Assembly (NCBI RefSeq): GCF_000264455.2
Contig: NC_017956.1
Span: forward strand, 417,501 to 481,500
Length of the DNA stretch: 64,000 nucleotides
Direction: 5' to 3'
Source: Tistrella mobilis KA081020-065
GTDB lineage: Bacteria > Pseudomonadota > Alphaproteobacteria > Tistrellales > Tistrellaceae
Below the pieces are notes generated by a model. It searched no databases, was not told the origin of the DNA, and saw only the letters and a list, made by a program, of their open reading frames with translations. The first letter of the stretch is position 1. Every line of letters begins with the position of its first letter. Both the position numbers and the translations under genes were made by a program. This document shows, piece after piece, positions 36,728-43,470 of this stretch.

Positions 36728-37627
36728 ATGTCTCCGGTGCATGACATCGACACCGCGCTGCTGCGCAGTTTCGTTTCTCTGGCGGAAACGCGCAGTTTTT
36801 CCCGCACCGCCGAACGGGTCGGACGGTCGCAGTCGGCCGTCAGCACCCAGATCCGCAAGCTGGAGGATCTGGTCGGTTGCACCCTGTTCGACCGGGACAA
36901 GCGCAATGTCCGCCTGACCCGCGAGGGCGAGGTGCTGCTGGGCTATGCCCGCCAGATGATCCGGCTGTCGGATACGATGCTCGACCGGTTCCGCACGCCC
37001 GAGATCGCGGGCGAGGTCCGCTTCGGCTCGCCCGAAGACTTCGCCACGCGCTATCTGCCCGAGATCCTGGCGGCCTTCGCGGCCGCCCATCCCCGCATCC
37101 GGCTGGATGTGAACTGCGATCTGACCCTGCATCTGATCGACGGCCTGAAGGCCGGGCGCTACGACCTGATCGTCATCAAGCAGGATCCGGACGATCTGCA
37201 TGCCGACAGCATCCGGCTCTGGCGGGAACATCTGGTCTGGGTCGGGGGGCCGGAGATGAGCCCCGAGACCCCCTTTGCCGAGGTGGCCGAGGCGGCATCC
37301 GCCGACCCGTTGCCGCTGGTATTGTCGCCGCCGCCCTGCGTCTACCGGGCGCGTGCGACCCGCGCGCTGGCCGAAATCGGCCTGCCCTGGACGGTGGCCT
37401 ATTCCAGCCCGAGTTTTGCAGGCGCGGTTGCGGCGGTGAAGGCCGGGCTGGGCTTCACCGTGCTGCCCCGGACCATGGTGCCTGAAGGGCTGGTCGGGTT
37501 CGATGCCCGCCGTGGCTGGCCGGCGCTCAGCGATGCCGAGATCTGCCTGCTGTCGGTGCCGCGGCCGGATCCCGCCACCGATGCCCTTGCCGGTTTCATC
37601 CGCGATCGGGTCCAGACTTATCGATAA
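36728..37627 (+). CDS. LysR-family regulator of the ppc-dab region
   Basis: A 299-residue LysR-type regulator with helix-turn-helix at residues 8-65 (LLRSFVSLAETRSFSRTAE and RSQSAVSTQIRKLEDLVG). The effector domain follows. The RBS GGGGAGG lies just before ATG 36728. It sits between ppc and dabB on the same strand. LysR proteins of the CbbR type often control dab and carbon-fixation genes, but I cannot show that this is a CbbR; its relation by sequence needs comparison. Its stop codon lies inside the palindrome TTATCGATAA, and an intrinsic-type hairpin follows. Confidence 0.88.
   Translation: MSPVHDIDTALLRSFVSLAETRSFSRTAERVGRSQSAVSTQIRKLEDLVGCTLFDRDKRNVRLTREGEVLLGYARQMIRLSDTMLDRFRTPEIAGEVRFGSPEDFATRYLPEILAAFAAAHPRIRLDVNCDLTLHLIDGLKAGRYDLIVIKQDPDDLHADSIRLWREHLVWVGGPEMSPETPFAEVAEAASADPLPLVLSPPPCVYRARATRALAEIGLPWTVAYSSPSFAGAVAAVKAGLGFTVLPRTMVPEGLVGFDARRGWPALSDAEICLLSVPRPDPATDALAGFIRDRVQTYR
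37618..37627. promoter_or_regulatory. Palindrome TTATCGATAA at the end of the LysR gene
   Basis: A perfect 10-bp palindrome covering the LysR stop codon. Two more GATAA words follow at 37632 and 37646 in the AT-rich leader of dabB. It is a candidate regulator site for dabB. Confidence 0.35.
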
Positions 37628-37648
37628 AAGTGATAAGATTGATTAGAT

Positions 37649-37669
37649 AAATCCGTTTCACGGATTTTT
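37649..37669 (+). terminator. Hairpin with T run between LysR gene and dabB
   Basis: AAATCCG (37649-37655) pairs with CGGATTT (37661-37667) around TTTCA, and a run of five Ts (37665-37669) begins inside the right arm. It could terminate the ppc-LysR transcript, or act as an attenuator in the dabB leader. Thirty-odd bases downstream is the dabB RBS ACGGAGGTG. Confidence 0.65.
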
Positions 37670-37719
37670 CTGCATATGCGAAAAGCGGCCACGTCCCCAC
37701 GCAACGGAGGTGTCCGCAG

Positions 37720-39189
37720 ATGACCGGTTTTCAGACAGCGATCCGCAGCGCTCAGCCCCTGCCGCAGGCTTCCGGCCGTCGCCCGGGGCTTCGCCATCTG
37801 ACCGGCGCGGCCGCGCTGGCGGCAGCGGCTGCGCTTGTGGCGCTGCCGGTCGGCGACGGCATTACCCTCGGCCCGCTCACCATCGACAGGGCGGCGCTCT
37901 TCCTGGCCACGGCCGTGCTGGGCCTGTCCGCCCTGGTACAGGGCTTCGCCTGGCGCTACATGGACGGTGATCGCGACCGTCGCGGCTTCGATCTCCGGCT
38001 CGGCATCCTGACGCTTGCCGCTCTGGCCCTGGCCGCCTCGGACCATATGCTCGCCTTCCTGGTCGCCTGGTCGGTCGTGGCACTGGTGCTGCCGCGGGCA
38101 ATCGGCCATGTCCGGGGCTGGGCGGCCGCCGATGCCGCCGCCTCCCTTGCGCGCCGCAGCCTGATCGGCGGCACGGTGCTTCTGGGGGGCGGCCTGCTTC
38201 TGCTCTGGCTGGCCACCGGTGCAGACCGCTTCTCGGCGCTTGCGGCGGGGCTGCCGGCGGCGGATCCGATGATGGTCACCCTTGCGGCTCTCGGATTCGT
38301 GGCCGTGGTCGTGGTGCAGTGCGCCCTGCCGCCCGCCCATGGCTGGCTGATGGCCTCGATGACCGCGCCCACCCCCGTCTCCGCCTTCATGCATGCGGGC
38401 CTGGTCAATGCCGGCGGCATCCTGATGCTGCGGACCCTGCCGGTCTTTGAAGCGGTGCCGGCGGCAACCGTCGCGGCCTTCGCCATGGGCAGCCTCGCGA
38501 TGTTGATCGGGACTGCCGCGTCCCGGGCACAGGCGGGTGTGAAGCGGGGGCTGGCTGCCTCTACCAGCGCGCAGATGGGCTATATGACGGTCCAGGCCGC
38601 ACTGGGCTTCCCCGGCGCCGCTCTTGCCCATCTGGTTCTGCACGGGCTCTACAAGGCGAGCCTCTTCCTGGGGGCGGGCTCGGCGCTGGCCGGTGCCCAT
38701 GCACCCCGGGCGTCGGTGCCGGTGACGGCGTCCCGCCTGATGTTCGCCTGGCCTGCGGCCATCGCCGCAGGCGCCGGCTTCGCCCTGGTGACCGGCAAGC
38801 TCGACGCCACGCTTGGGGGCCGGGTCGATACCGGCGCCATCCTGGTGGCGATCGCGGGCCTGGCCGGGCTGCAGCTTGCAACCGGTGTGCTGCGCACCGG
38901 CGCCCGGACCATGGTGGTGCTGCTGGCGCTGCCGGTGGCGGCCCTGATCGCCGGCGGTCTCTACGGCGCCGTCATTCTGATCGTCGATGCCCTGACGGGC
39001 GTCGCGGCGGCACCGCAGCCGCTCGCCCTGTATCACCTTCTGCTGCCGGTGGCGCTGCTCATGGGCTGGGGCGGAATCGCCCTCGGCCTCGATCGCCGGG
39101 CCGCCGCTGCCTGGACCTTCTTCGCCACGGCGGCACGGCCCGCCGCTGCCACCACCTCCTCCGTCACGAAGGGTGCTTCCCATGCCTGA
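37720..39189 (+). CDS. dabB: DabB: NADH dehydrogenase subunit 5-like subunit of inorganic-carbon pump
   Basis: A 489-residue membrane protein of the proton-conducting (NuoL/MrpA-like) family with 13 or more hydrophobic segments. Conserved elements include LPPAHGWLMASMTAPTPVSAFMHAG around residues 205-230 and LAASTSAQMGYMTVQAALG around 285-303. It is not part of a complex I cluster; dabA follows immediately and overlaps by 8 bases. In the characterised DAB system DabB supplies a cation gradient to DabA to drive one-way CO2 hydration to bicarbonate in the cytosol. The RBS ACGGAGGTG is strong. Confidence 0.93.
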   Translation: MTGFQTAIRSAQPLPQASGRRPGLRHLTGAAALAAAAALVALPVGDGITLGPLTIDRAALFLATAVLGLSALVQGFAWRYMDGDRDRRGFDLRLGILTLAALALAASDHMLAFLVAWSVVALVLPRAIGHVRGWAAADAAASLARRSLIGGTVLLGGGLLLLWLATGADRFSALAAGLPAADPMMVTLAALGFVAVVVVQCALPPAHGWLMASMTAPTPVSAFMHAGLVNAGGILMLRTLPVFEAVPAATVAAFAMGSLAMLIGTAASRAQAGVKRGLAASTSAQMGYMTVQAALGFPGAALAHLVLHGLYKASLFLGAGSALAGAHAPRASVPVTASRLMFAWPAAIAAGAGFALVTGKLDATLGGRVDTGAILVAIAGLAGLQLATGVLRTGARTMVVLLALPVAALIAGGLYGAVILIVDALTGVAAAPQPLALYHLLLPVALLMGWGGIALGLDRRAAAAWTFFATAARPAAATTSSVTKGASHA

Positions 39190-41656
39190 GACCGCACGGC
39201 TCCTGGCCGAGATCGAAGCCGCTGCCGCCTGCATCGCTCCCTGGCGGCCCCTCCACACCATGATTGCCATCAACCCCCTTCAGGGGCTTGAGGATCTGCC
39301 CTTCGAGGCGGCGACCGCCGAGGCGGCCCGGCTGTTCGGCGGCCGGCCCTGGCCCGATGCCGGGATGGTGGCCCCGGCCCTGGCGGATGGCCGCATCTCC
39401 ACCACCATGCTGACGGTTGCGGCATTGCGCCACGGCCGGCCCGAGCTGGCCGATCCCGACCGGTTGATCAAGGCCCTGCGGCACGAGGTCGTGCCCGGCC
39501 GGCAGGCGGCCATCGGCGCCGCCGCAGACCTCGACCGGCTGACCGGCTTCTGGCTTGCTGCCTTCCTCGACCAGGGGCAGGCGACATGGGCGATGCCGGA
39601 TCGGGAGCTGGGCTTCTACCGGGCCTGGCGGCGGCTGGCGCGCCATGATCGGGCGATCCCCGACCGGCGCCGGATCGACCGGCTGCCGGACGATCCGGCG
39701 GTGCTGGTTCACCAGCGGCTGGGCGGGCTGGACGCAGCCACCCGGGAAGACATCATCCGGGCCCATCTGGTCGCCCTGCCGGGCTGGGTTGCGCATCTGC
39801 GCTGGCGGGTGGCCGAAGGGGGGCATCATCCCTGGAACGCCGTCGCCCCTGCCTCTCTGCTCGACTATGTGGCCGTGCGGCTGGCGCTCGCGGATCTGCT
39901 GGGGGTGACCCTGCCGCCGGTCGCGGCACCGGCCGGGCCCGCGGACAGGCGGCTGCGCGCACCGGCCGGTCTGGTGGCGCTGGAAGCCTGGGAGGAAAGC
40001 CATCGCCAGCGGCTGCTGACGATGCTGACCTCCACCCCGCCCGCCGCGGATGCTGGCGGTTCGGCGCAGCCCCTCGGTCAGATCGTTCTCTGCATCGACG
40101 TGCGCTCGGAAGTGCTGCGGCGGCATCTGGAGGCGACGGGCCCCTGGGCGACGCTCGGCTTCGCCGGCTTCTTCGGCGTCCCGGTCGCGGTGCGGCCCTT
40201 CGGCGAGGATGACCCCCATGCCTCCTGCCCGGTGCTGCTCCGGCCCCGTCATCTGGTCGACGAACACCCGCTGCCCGAGGCGGCGGATCTGGCGGTGCGG
40301 CACCTTGCCGGCCGGCGGCGGCTGGGCGGGCTGAAGTCCCTGGTCAAGGAGCTGAAGGCGGGCGTTGCCGGCAGCTTCGGCTATATCGAGGCGACGGGCC
40401 TTGTCCATGGTGCGGCCATGATGCTGCGCACGCTGACCCCCCGGCTGGCGGAGCGGCTGTCGACCGGCTTCGGCCGGGCCGTCATGCCCGAGGTGCCGGT
40501 GGCGCCGGGCCTGGATCTGCATCACGATCATGATCACGACCATGATCATCACCACCACCATGGCGACGCGGAGGATCTGATCCTGGGGCTGTCGCCCGCC
40601 GAGCAGGCCTTCTTCGCCGAGGGGGCACTGCGGGTGATGGGCCTGACCAAGGGCTTCGCCGAGCTGGTGGTCTTCTGCGGTCATGGCGGTCATACGGTCA
40701 ACAACGTCTTCGCCTCGGGCCTCGATTGCGGTGCCTGCGGCGGCAATCGGGGCGGGCCCAACGCCCGGATCCTGGCGGCGCTGCTGAATGCGCCGGCGGT
40801 GCGGGCGGCGCTGGCGGAGCGGGGCATCGTGATCCCCGAGATCACCCGCTTCCTGTCGGCAGAGCACGACACCACCACCGATCGGGTCGCGCTCGATCCC
40901 GATCCGGTGGCGGCGTCCCGGCAGAGCTTCCGGCGGCTCCAGGCCGATCTGGACCGGGCGCGGCGGGCGGCGGCTGCCGAGCGGGTGTCGCACCTGACCG
41001 GTGCCGATGCGGTCGATCCGGTCCGGGCGGTGGAAAAGCGGGCTGCCGACTGGTCCGAAGTGCGGCCCGAATGGGCGCTGGCCGGCAATGCCGCCTTCAT
41101 CGTCGGCGATCGGGCGCTCACCCGCCATCTCGACCTTGGCGGGCGGACCTTCCTGCATTCTTATGACTGGCAGGCGGATGCCGACGGCCGGCTCCTGGAA
41201 GTGATCCTGACCGCACCGATGGTGGTCGCGGAGTGGATCAACACCCAGTATCTGTTCTCGACGCTCGACAACGACACCTGGGGGGCAGGGTCGAAGACCA
41301 TCCACGATCCGGTGGCGGGTCTCGGCGTGCTGAAGGGCAATGGTCCCGATCTCGCCGTCGGTCTGCCGCTCCAGTCGGTGATGGTGGCGGACGGCCAGAT
41401 CCGGCACGAGCCGCTTCGGTTGATGGCCGTGGTCCAGGCGCCGCGTACCCGGGTGGAGGCGGCCATCGAACGCCATGCCGTGCTCTCCACCCTGTTCGAC
41501 AATGGCTGGGTCGCGCTCGCGGTGCTCGATCCCGAAACCGGATGCAGCTGGCGGCGCGACCGCAGCGGCACCTGGATTGAGGCGCTGCCCGAACAGGCGC
41601 CCGAGGTGATGTCCGAGACCGGTGCCCTTGCCTCCGCAACCCCGATTCCGGCCTGA
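39182..41656 (+). CDS. dabA: DabA: vectorial carbonic-anhydrase-like subunit of inorganic-carbon pump (DUF2309)
   Basis: An 824-residue protein of the DUF2309/DabA family. In the characterised DAB complex it hydrates CO2 to bicarbonate at a beta-carbonic-anhydrase-like zinc site. The four zinc-site residues are all here: Cys304 and Asp306 in IVLCIDVRSE, His501 in CGHGGH, and Cys516 in GLDCGACGGN. The His-Cys spacing of 15 equals that of the studied H. neapolitanus protein. Residues 447-460 form a run of only His and Asp (HHDHDHDHDHHHHH), an insertion I do not associate with the family. ATG 39182 is 8 nt after GAAGGG; a GTG at 39173 is less likely. Translation is coupled to dabB. Confidence 0.95.
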   Translation: MPETARLLAEIEAAAACIAPWRPLHTMIAINPLQGLEDLPFEAATAEAARLFGGRPWPDAGMVAPALADGRISTTMLTVAALRHGRPELADPDRLIKALRHEVVPGRQAAIGAAADLDRLTGFWLAAFLDQGQATWAMPDRELGFYRAWRRLARHDRAIPDRRRIDRLPDDPAVLVHQRLGGLDAATREDIIRAHLVALPGWVAHLRWRVAEGGHHPWNAVAPASLLDYVAVRLALADLLGVTLPPVAAPAGPADRRLRAPAGLVALEAWEESHRQRLLTMLTSTPPAADAGGSAQPLGQIVLCIDVRSEVLRRHLEATGPWATLGFAGFFGVPVAVRPFGEDDPHASCPVLLRPRHLVDEHPLPEAADLAVRHLAGRRRLGGLKSLVKELKAGVAGSFGYIEATGLVHGAAMMLRTLTPRLAERLSTGFGRAVMPEVPVAPGLDLHHDHDHDHDHHHHHGDAEDLILGLSPAEQAFFAEGALRVMGLTKGFAELVVFCGHGGHTVNNVFASGLDCGACGGNRGGPNARILAALLNAPAVRAALAERGIVIPEITRFLSAEHDTTTDRVALDPDPVAASRQSFRRLQADLDRARRAAAAERVSHLTGADAVDPVRAVEKRAADWSEVRPEWALAGNAAFIVGDRALTRHLDLGGRTFLHSYDWQADADGRLLEVILTAPMVVAEWINTQYLFSTLDNDTWGAGSKTIHDPVAGLGVLKGNGPDLAVGLPLQSVMVADGQIRHEPLRLMAVVQAPRTRVEAAIERHAVLSTLFDNGWVALAVLDPETGCSWRRDRSGTWIEALPEQAPEVMSETGALASATPIPA

Positions 41657-41702
41657 ACCGATTTCTGATCCGGCCCCGATCCGATCCCGAGGAGACGTAC
41701 CC

Positions 41703-42059
41703 ATGACCGACGCAGCCGCTTCCGATCAGATCCTGTTCCACCCGCTCAAGAAGATCGAGATCATCGTCATCGGTGAGACCGAGCCCTTTGTCCGGCGCCT
41801 GCTCGACGACTCGGGCGTCTCCGGCTACACCCTCATCCGCGACGTCGCCGGCAAGGGGCATCACCGCTTCCAGGAGGGGCGGCTGCTGTTCAACGACCAG
41901 GCCAGCCTGGTGATGCTGCTCGCCGTGGCGCCTGAGAATGCCATCCGTCGGATCGCCGCCGGCCTGGCGCCGCTCTTCCGCAAACAGTCGGGGGTGATGT
42001 TCATCTCGGATGTGCAGGTGGTGCGCCTGGAGCACTTCACCCGGCCCGAGGCCGGATGA
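41703..42059 (+). CDS. PII-like signalling protein of the dab module
   Basis: A 118-residue protein with the ferredoxin-like PII fold: strand HPLKKIEIIVI, helix ETEPFVRRLLDDSG, then GYTLIRDVAGKGHHRF (the base of the T loop), LVMLLAVAPENAIRRIAAGLAPLFR, and a closing VMFISDVQVVRL. The T loop is short and lacks the uridylylated Tyr of GlnB/GlnK, so this is not a nitrogen regulator of that type. PII-like proteins near DAB or carboxysome genes bind adenine nucleotides and bicarbonate and probably tune carbon uptake. RBS GAGGAG precedes ATG 41703, 46 bp after dabA. Confidence 0.85.
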   Translation: MTDAAASDQILFHPLKKIEIIVIGETEPFVRRLLDDSGVSGYTLIRDVAGKGHHRFQEGRLLFNDQASLVMLLAVAPENAIRRIAAGLAPLFRKQSGVMFISDVQVVRLEHFTRPEAG

Positions 42060-42105
42060 TTCTCGCGACCAGCGGCGATGAGGCCGGTCGACAGCCAAAG
42101 CATGG

Positions 42106-42137
42106 ACGTGCACGTGGCCCCCGGGCCACGTGCACGT
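42106..42137. terminator. Perfect 15-bp inverted repeat between convergent PII-like and fruR genes
   Basis: ACGTGCACGTGGCCC (42106-42120) and GGGCCACGTGCACGT (42123-42137) are perfect complements separated by only CC, so a real loop would be a little larger. It lies between two convergent stops and likely acts as a bidirectional terminator, although no T run is present. Confidence 0.65.
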
Positions 42138-42182
42138 GTGCGTTCGTCGTGGGCCGATCTGTCGGTATCGGTCGCGGCAGGG

Positions 42183-43193
42183 TCAGTTGGCGACGGCGCG
42201 CAGCCGTGCCCCGGTTGAGCCGCGCAGGATCGGCCGGCCCGAGAGCACCATCTTGCGGGCGGGGCCCCCCGGACGCTGCAGCCGGTCGAAGAGCAGCGAC
42301 ATCGCCGTGGTGCCGATTTCGTGCACCGGCTGTTCGATGACGGTCAGGCCGGGGCCGACCAGGCCGGTCCAGGTCTCGTTGTCGAAACCGGCAACCGCCA
42401 GATCGTGGGGCATGCTGAGCCCCAGCCGGCGGACGGCACGGGCGACGCCCAGGAGAAGCTGGCCGTTGCTGGCGATCAGCGCATCGGGGCGATCGGCCGA
42501 CTGCATCCAGTCCAGCAGCTCCGCCTCGCCCGCATCCGCGGTGGGCGGAACGAAACGGGCGGGGGCGGGCAGACCGCGGGTGGCGAGGGCCGCGGCGAAA
42601 CCGGCATGGCGTTCGATGCCGGTGGTGCTGGTGTTGCCGAACAGGCCGCCGATGCGGCGATAGCCCTGTTCCATCAGATGCGAGACCAGGGTGTGGGCGG
42701 CGGCGGCATTGTCGAGCACCACGGCATCGTGCAGGCCCGGGGGGCCGACGCGATCGATCAGCACCGCCGGGAAGTCGAGCGCGGTCTGCGACAGGGCCTC
42801 GGCCGAGGTGCGGGTGGGTGCGAAGATCAGCCCGGTCACCCGTTCCTCCTGCATGAGGCGCAGATACATCGCCTCTTTCTCAGGGTTCTCGTCGGTGTTG
42901 CACAGGATGACCCGCATGCCGGCCTCGTAGGCGGCATCTTCCACCGCCCGGCTGACCGCGGTGAAGAAGGGGTTGCGGATGTCGGACACGATCAGTCCGA
43001 TCGTCCGGCTGTGCTGCGATCGCAGCCGTCGGGCCGACAGATTGGGGCGATAGCCGGTGGCGCGGATCGCCGCATCGACCTTGTCGCGCAGCTGTGCGCT
43101 GACCGGGCCGCCGGTCAATGCCCGGGAGACGGTTGCGACCGAGACCCCGGCTTCGCGGGCGACATCCTTAATTCTGGCCTTGAGCGTGGACAT
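42183..43193 (-). CDS. LacI-family fructose-operon repressor (FruR-like)
   Basis: A 336-residue LacI-type regulator. Residues 6-55 are the DNA-binding domain (RIKDVAREAGVSVATVSRALTG and the hinge RPNLSARRLR), and the rest is the periplasmic-binding-like sensor domain. It faces the fruB-fruK-fruA operon and has matching LacI-type operators 4 bp before its own start and in the fru promoter. It therefore most likely represses fructose uptake and itself, with fructose 1-phosphate as the probable inducer. It is not Cra of enterobacteria by sequence, so I give no symbol. Confidence 0.92.
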   Translation of the reverse strand: MSTLKARIKDVAREAGVSVATVSRALTGGPVSAQLRDKVDAAIRATGYRPNLSARRLRSQHSRTIGLIVSDIRNPFFTAVSRAVEDAAYEAGMRVILCNTDENPEKEAMYLRLMQEERVTGLIFAPTRTSAEALSQTALDFPAVLIDRVGPPGLHDAVVLDNAAAAHTLVSHLMEQGYRRIGGLFGNTSTTGIERHAGFAAALATRGLPAPARFVPPTADAGEAELLDWMQSADRPDALIASNGQLLLGVARAVRRLGLSMPHDLAVAGFDNETWTGLVGPGLTVIEQPVHEIGTTAMSLLFDRLQRPGGPARKMVLSGRPILRGSTGARLRAVAN

Positions 43194-43196
43194 AGC

Positions 43197-43212
43197 CTGA
43201 AATCGTTTTCAG
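43197..43212. promoter_or_regulatory. LacI-type operator O1 (fruR autoregulation)
   Basis: CTGAAA-TCGT-TTTCAG has perfect 6-bp arms and a central CG, the LacI-family pattern. It ends 4 bp before the repressor start codon. Read on the other strand it shares CGATTTCA with the second site at 43309. Confidence 0.75.
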
Positions 43213-43225
43213 TTCCGTAGATCGG

Positions 43226-43254
43226 ATTTTCGCCCATCGGCTGGCGGAATGCAA
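43226..43254 (-). promoter_or_regulatory. Candidate fruR promoter
   Basis: On the minus strand TTGCAT (43254-43249) and GAAAAT (43231-43226) are separated by 17 nt. The expected start lies near 43219, just before operator O1, so bound repressor would block it. Confidence 0.4.
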
Positions 43255-43259
43255 GCATT

Positions 43260-43274
43260 TGCTGCGGTGCAGCA
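43260..43274. promoter_or_regulatory. Palindrome TGCTGC-GGT-GCAGCA in fruR/fruB region
   Basis: A perfect 6-bp inverted repeat midway between fruR and fruB, unlike the LacI-type sites. Its role is unknown; it could bind another regulator. Confidence 0.35.
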
Positions 43275-43295
43275 TATGTGTGAAAGGGTGCTGTC

Positions 43296-43324
43296 TTGAC
43301 AGTGTTTGTGTAATCGATTTCAAT
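43296..43324 (+). promoter_or_regulatory. fru operon promoter
   Basis: TTGACA at 43296-43301, then 17 nt, then TTCAAT at 43319-43324 (4 of 6 matches to the -10 consensus). The second LacI-type operator covers the spacer and the -10 hexamer. Confidence 0.6.
43309..43322. promoter_or_regulatory. LacI-type operator O2 (fru operon)
   Basis: TGTAATCGATTTCA is a near-perfect palindrome centred on CG with one mismatch. It overlaps the -10 region of the fru promoter, so repression by steric block is expected. It shares CGATTTCA with O1. Confidence 0.72.
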
Positions 43325-43470
43325 TCACCCCGAGGTGCCGTTCGGCACGAAAATTCCGCACGCCCCAAGCCGGCCCCGCGGGCCGCCCGGGGGCGTGCCT
43401 GTCGACACGCCCGGTGGCCCCGACAACAGGGGCGGACCCAGACGGCCGGGCAGGGGAGGAAGACCAGACG

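Noticed and set aside
40520-40561. His/Asp codon run as a possible tandem DNA repeat or sequencing artefact
   Set aside because: The frame of dabA remains open through it with correct downstream zinc ligands, so it is treated as real coding sequence.
39164-41704. Minus-strand open frame of about 846 codons opposite dabA
   Set aside because: Mirror of dabA codon bias. It has no start signal and no family resemblance.
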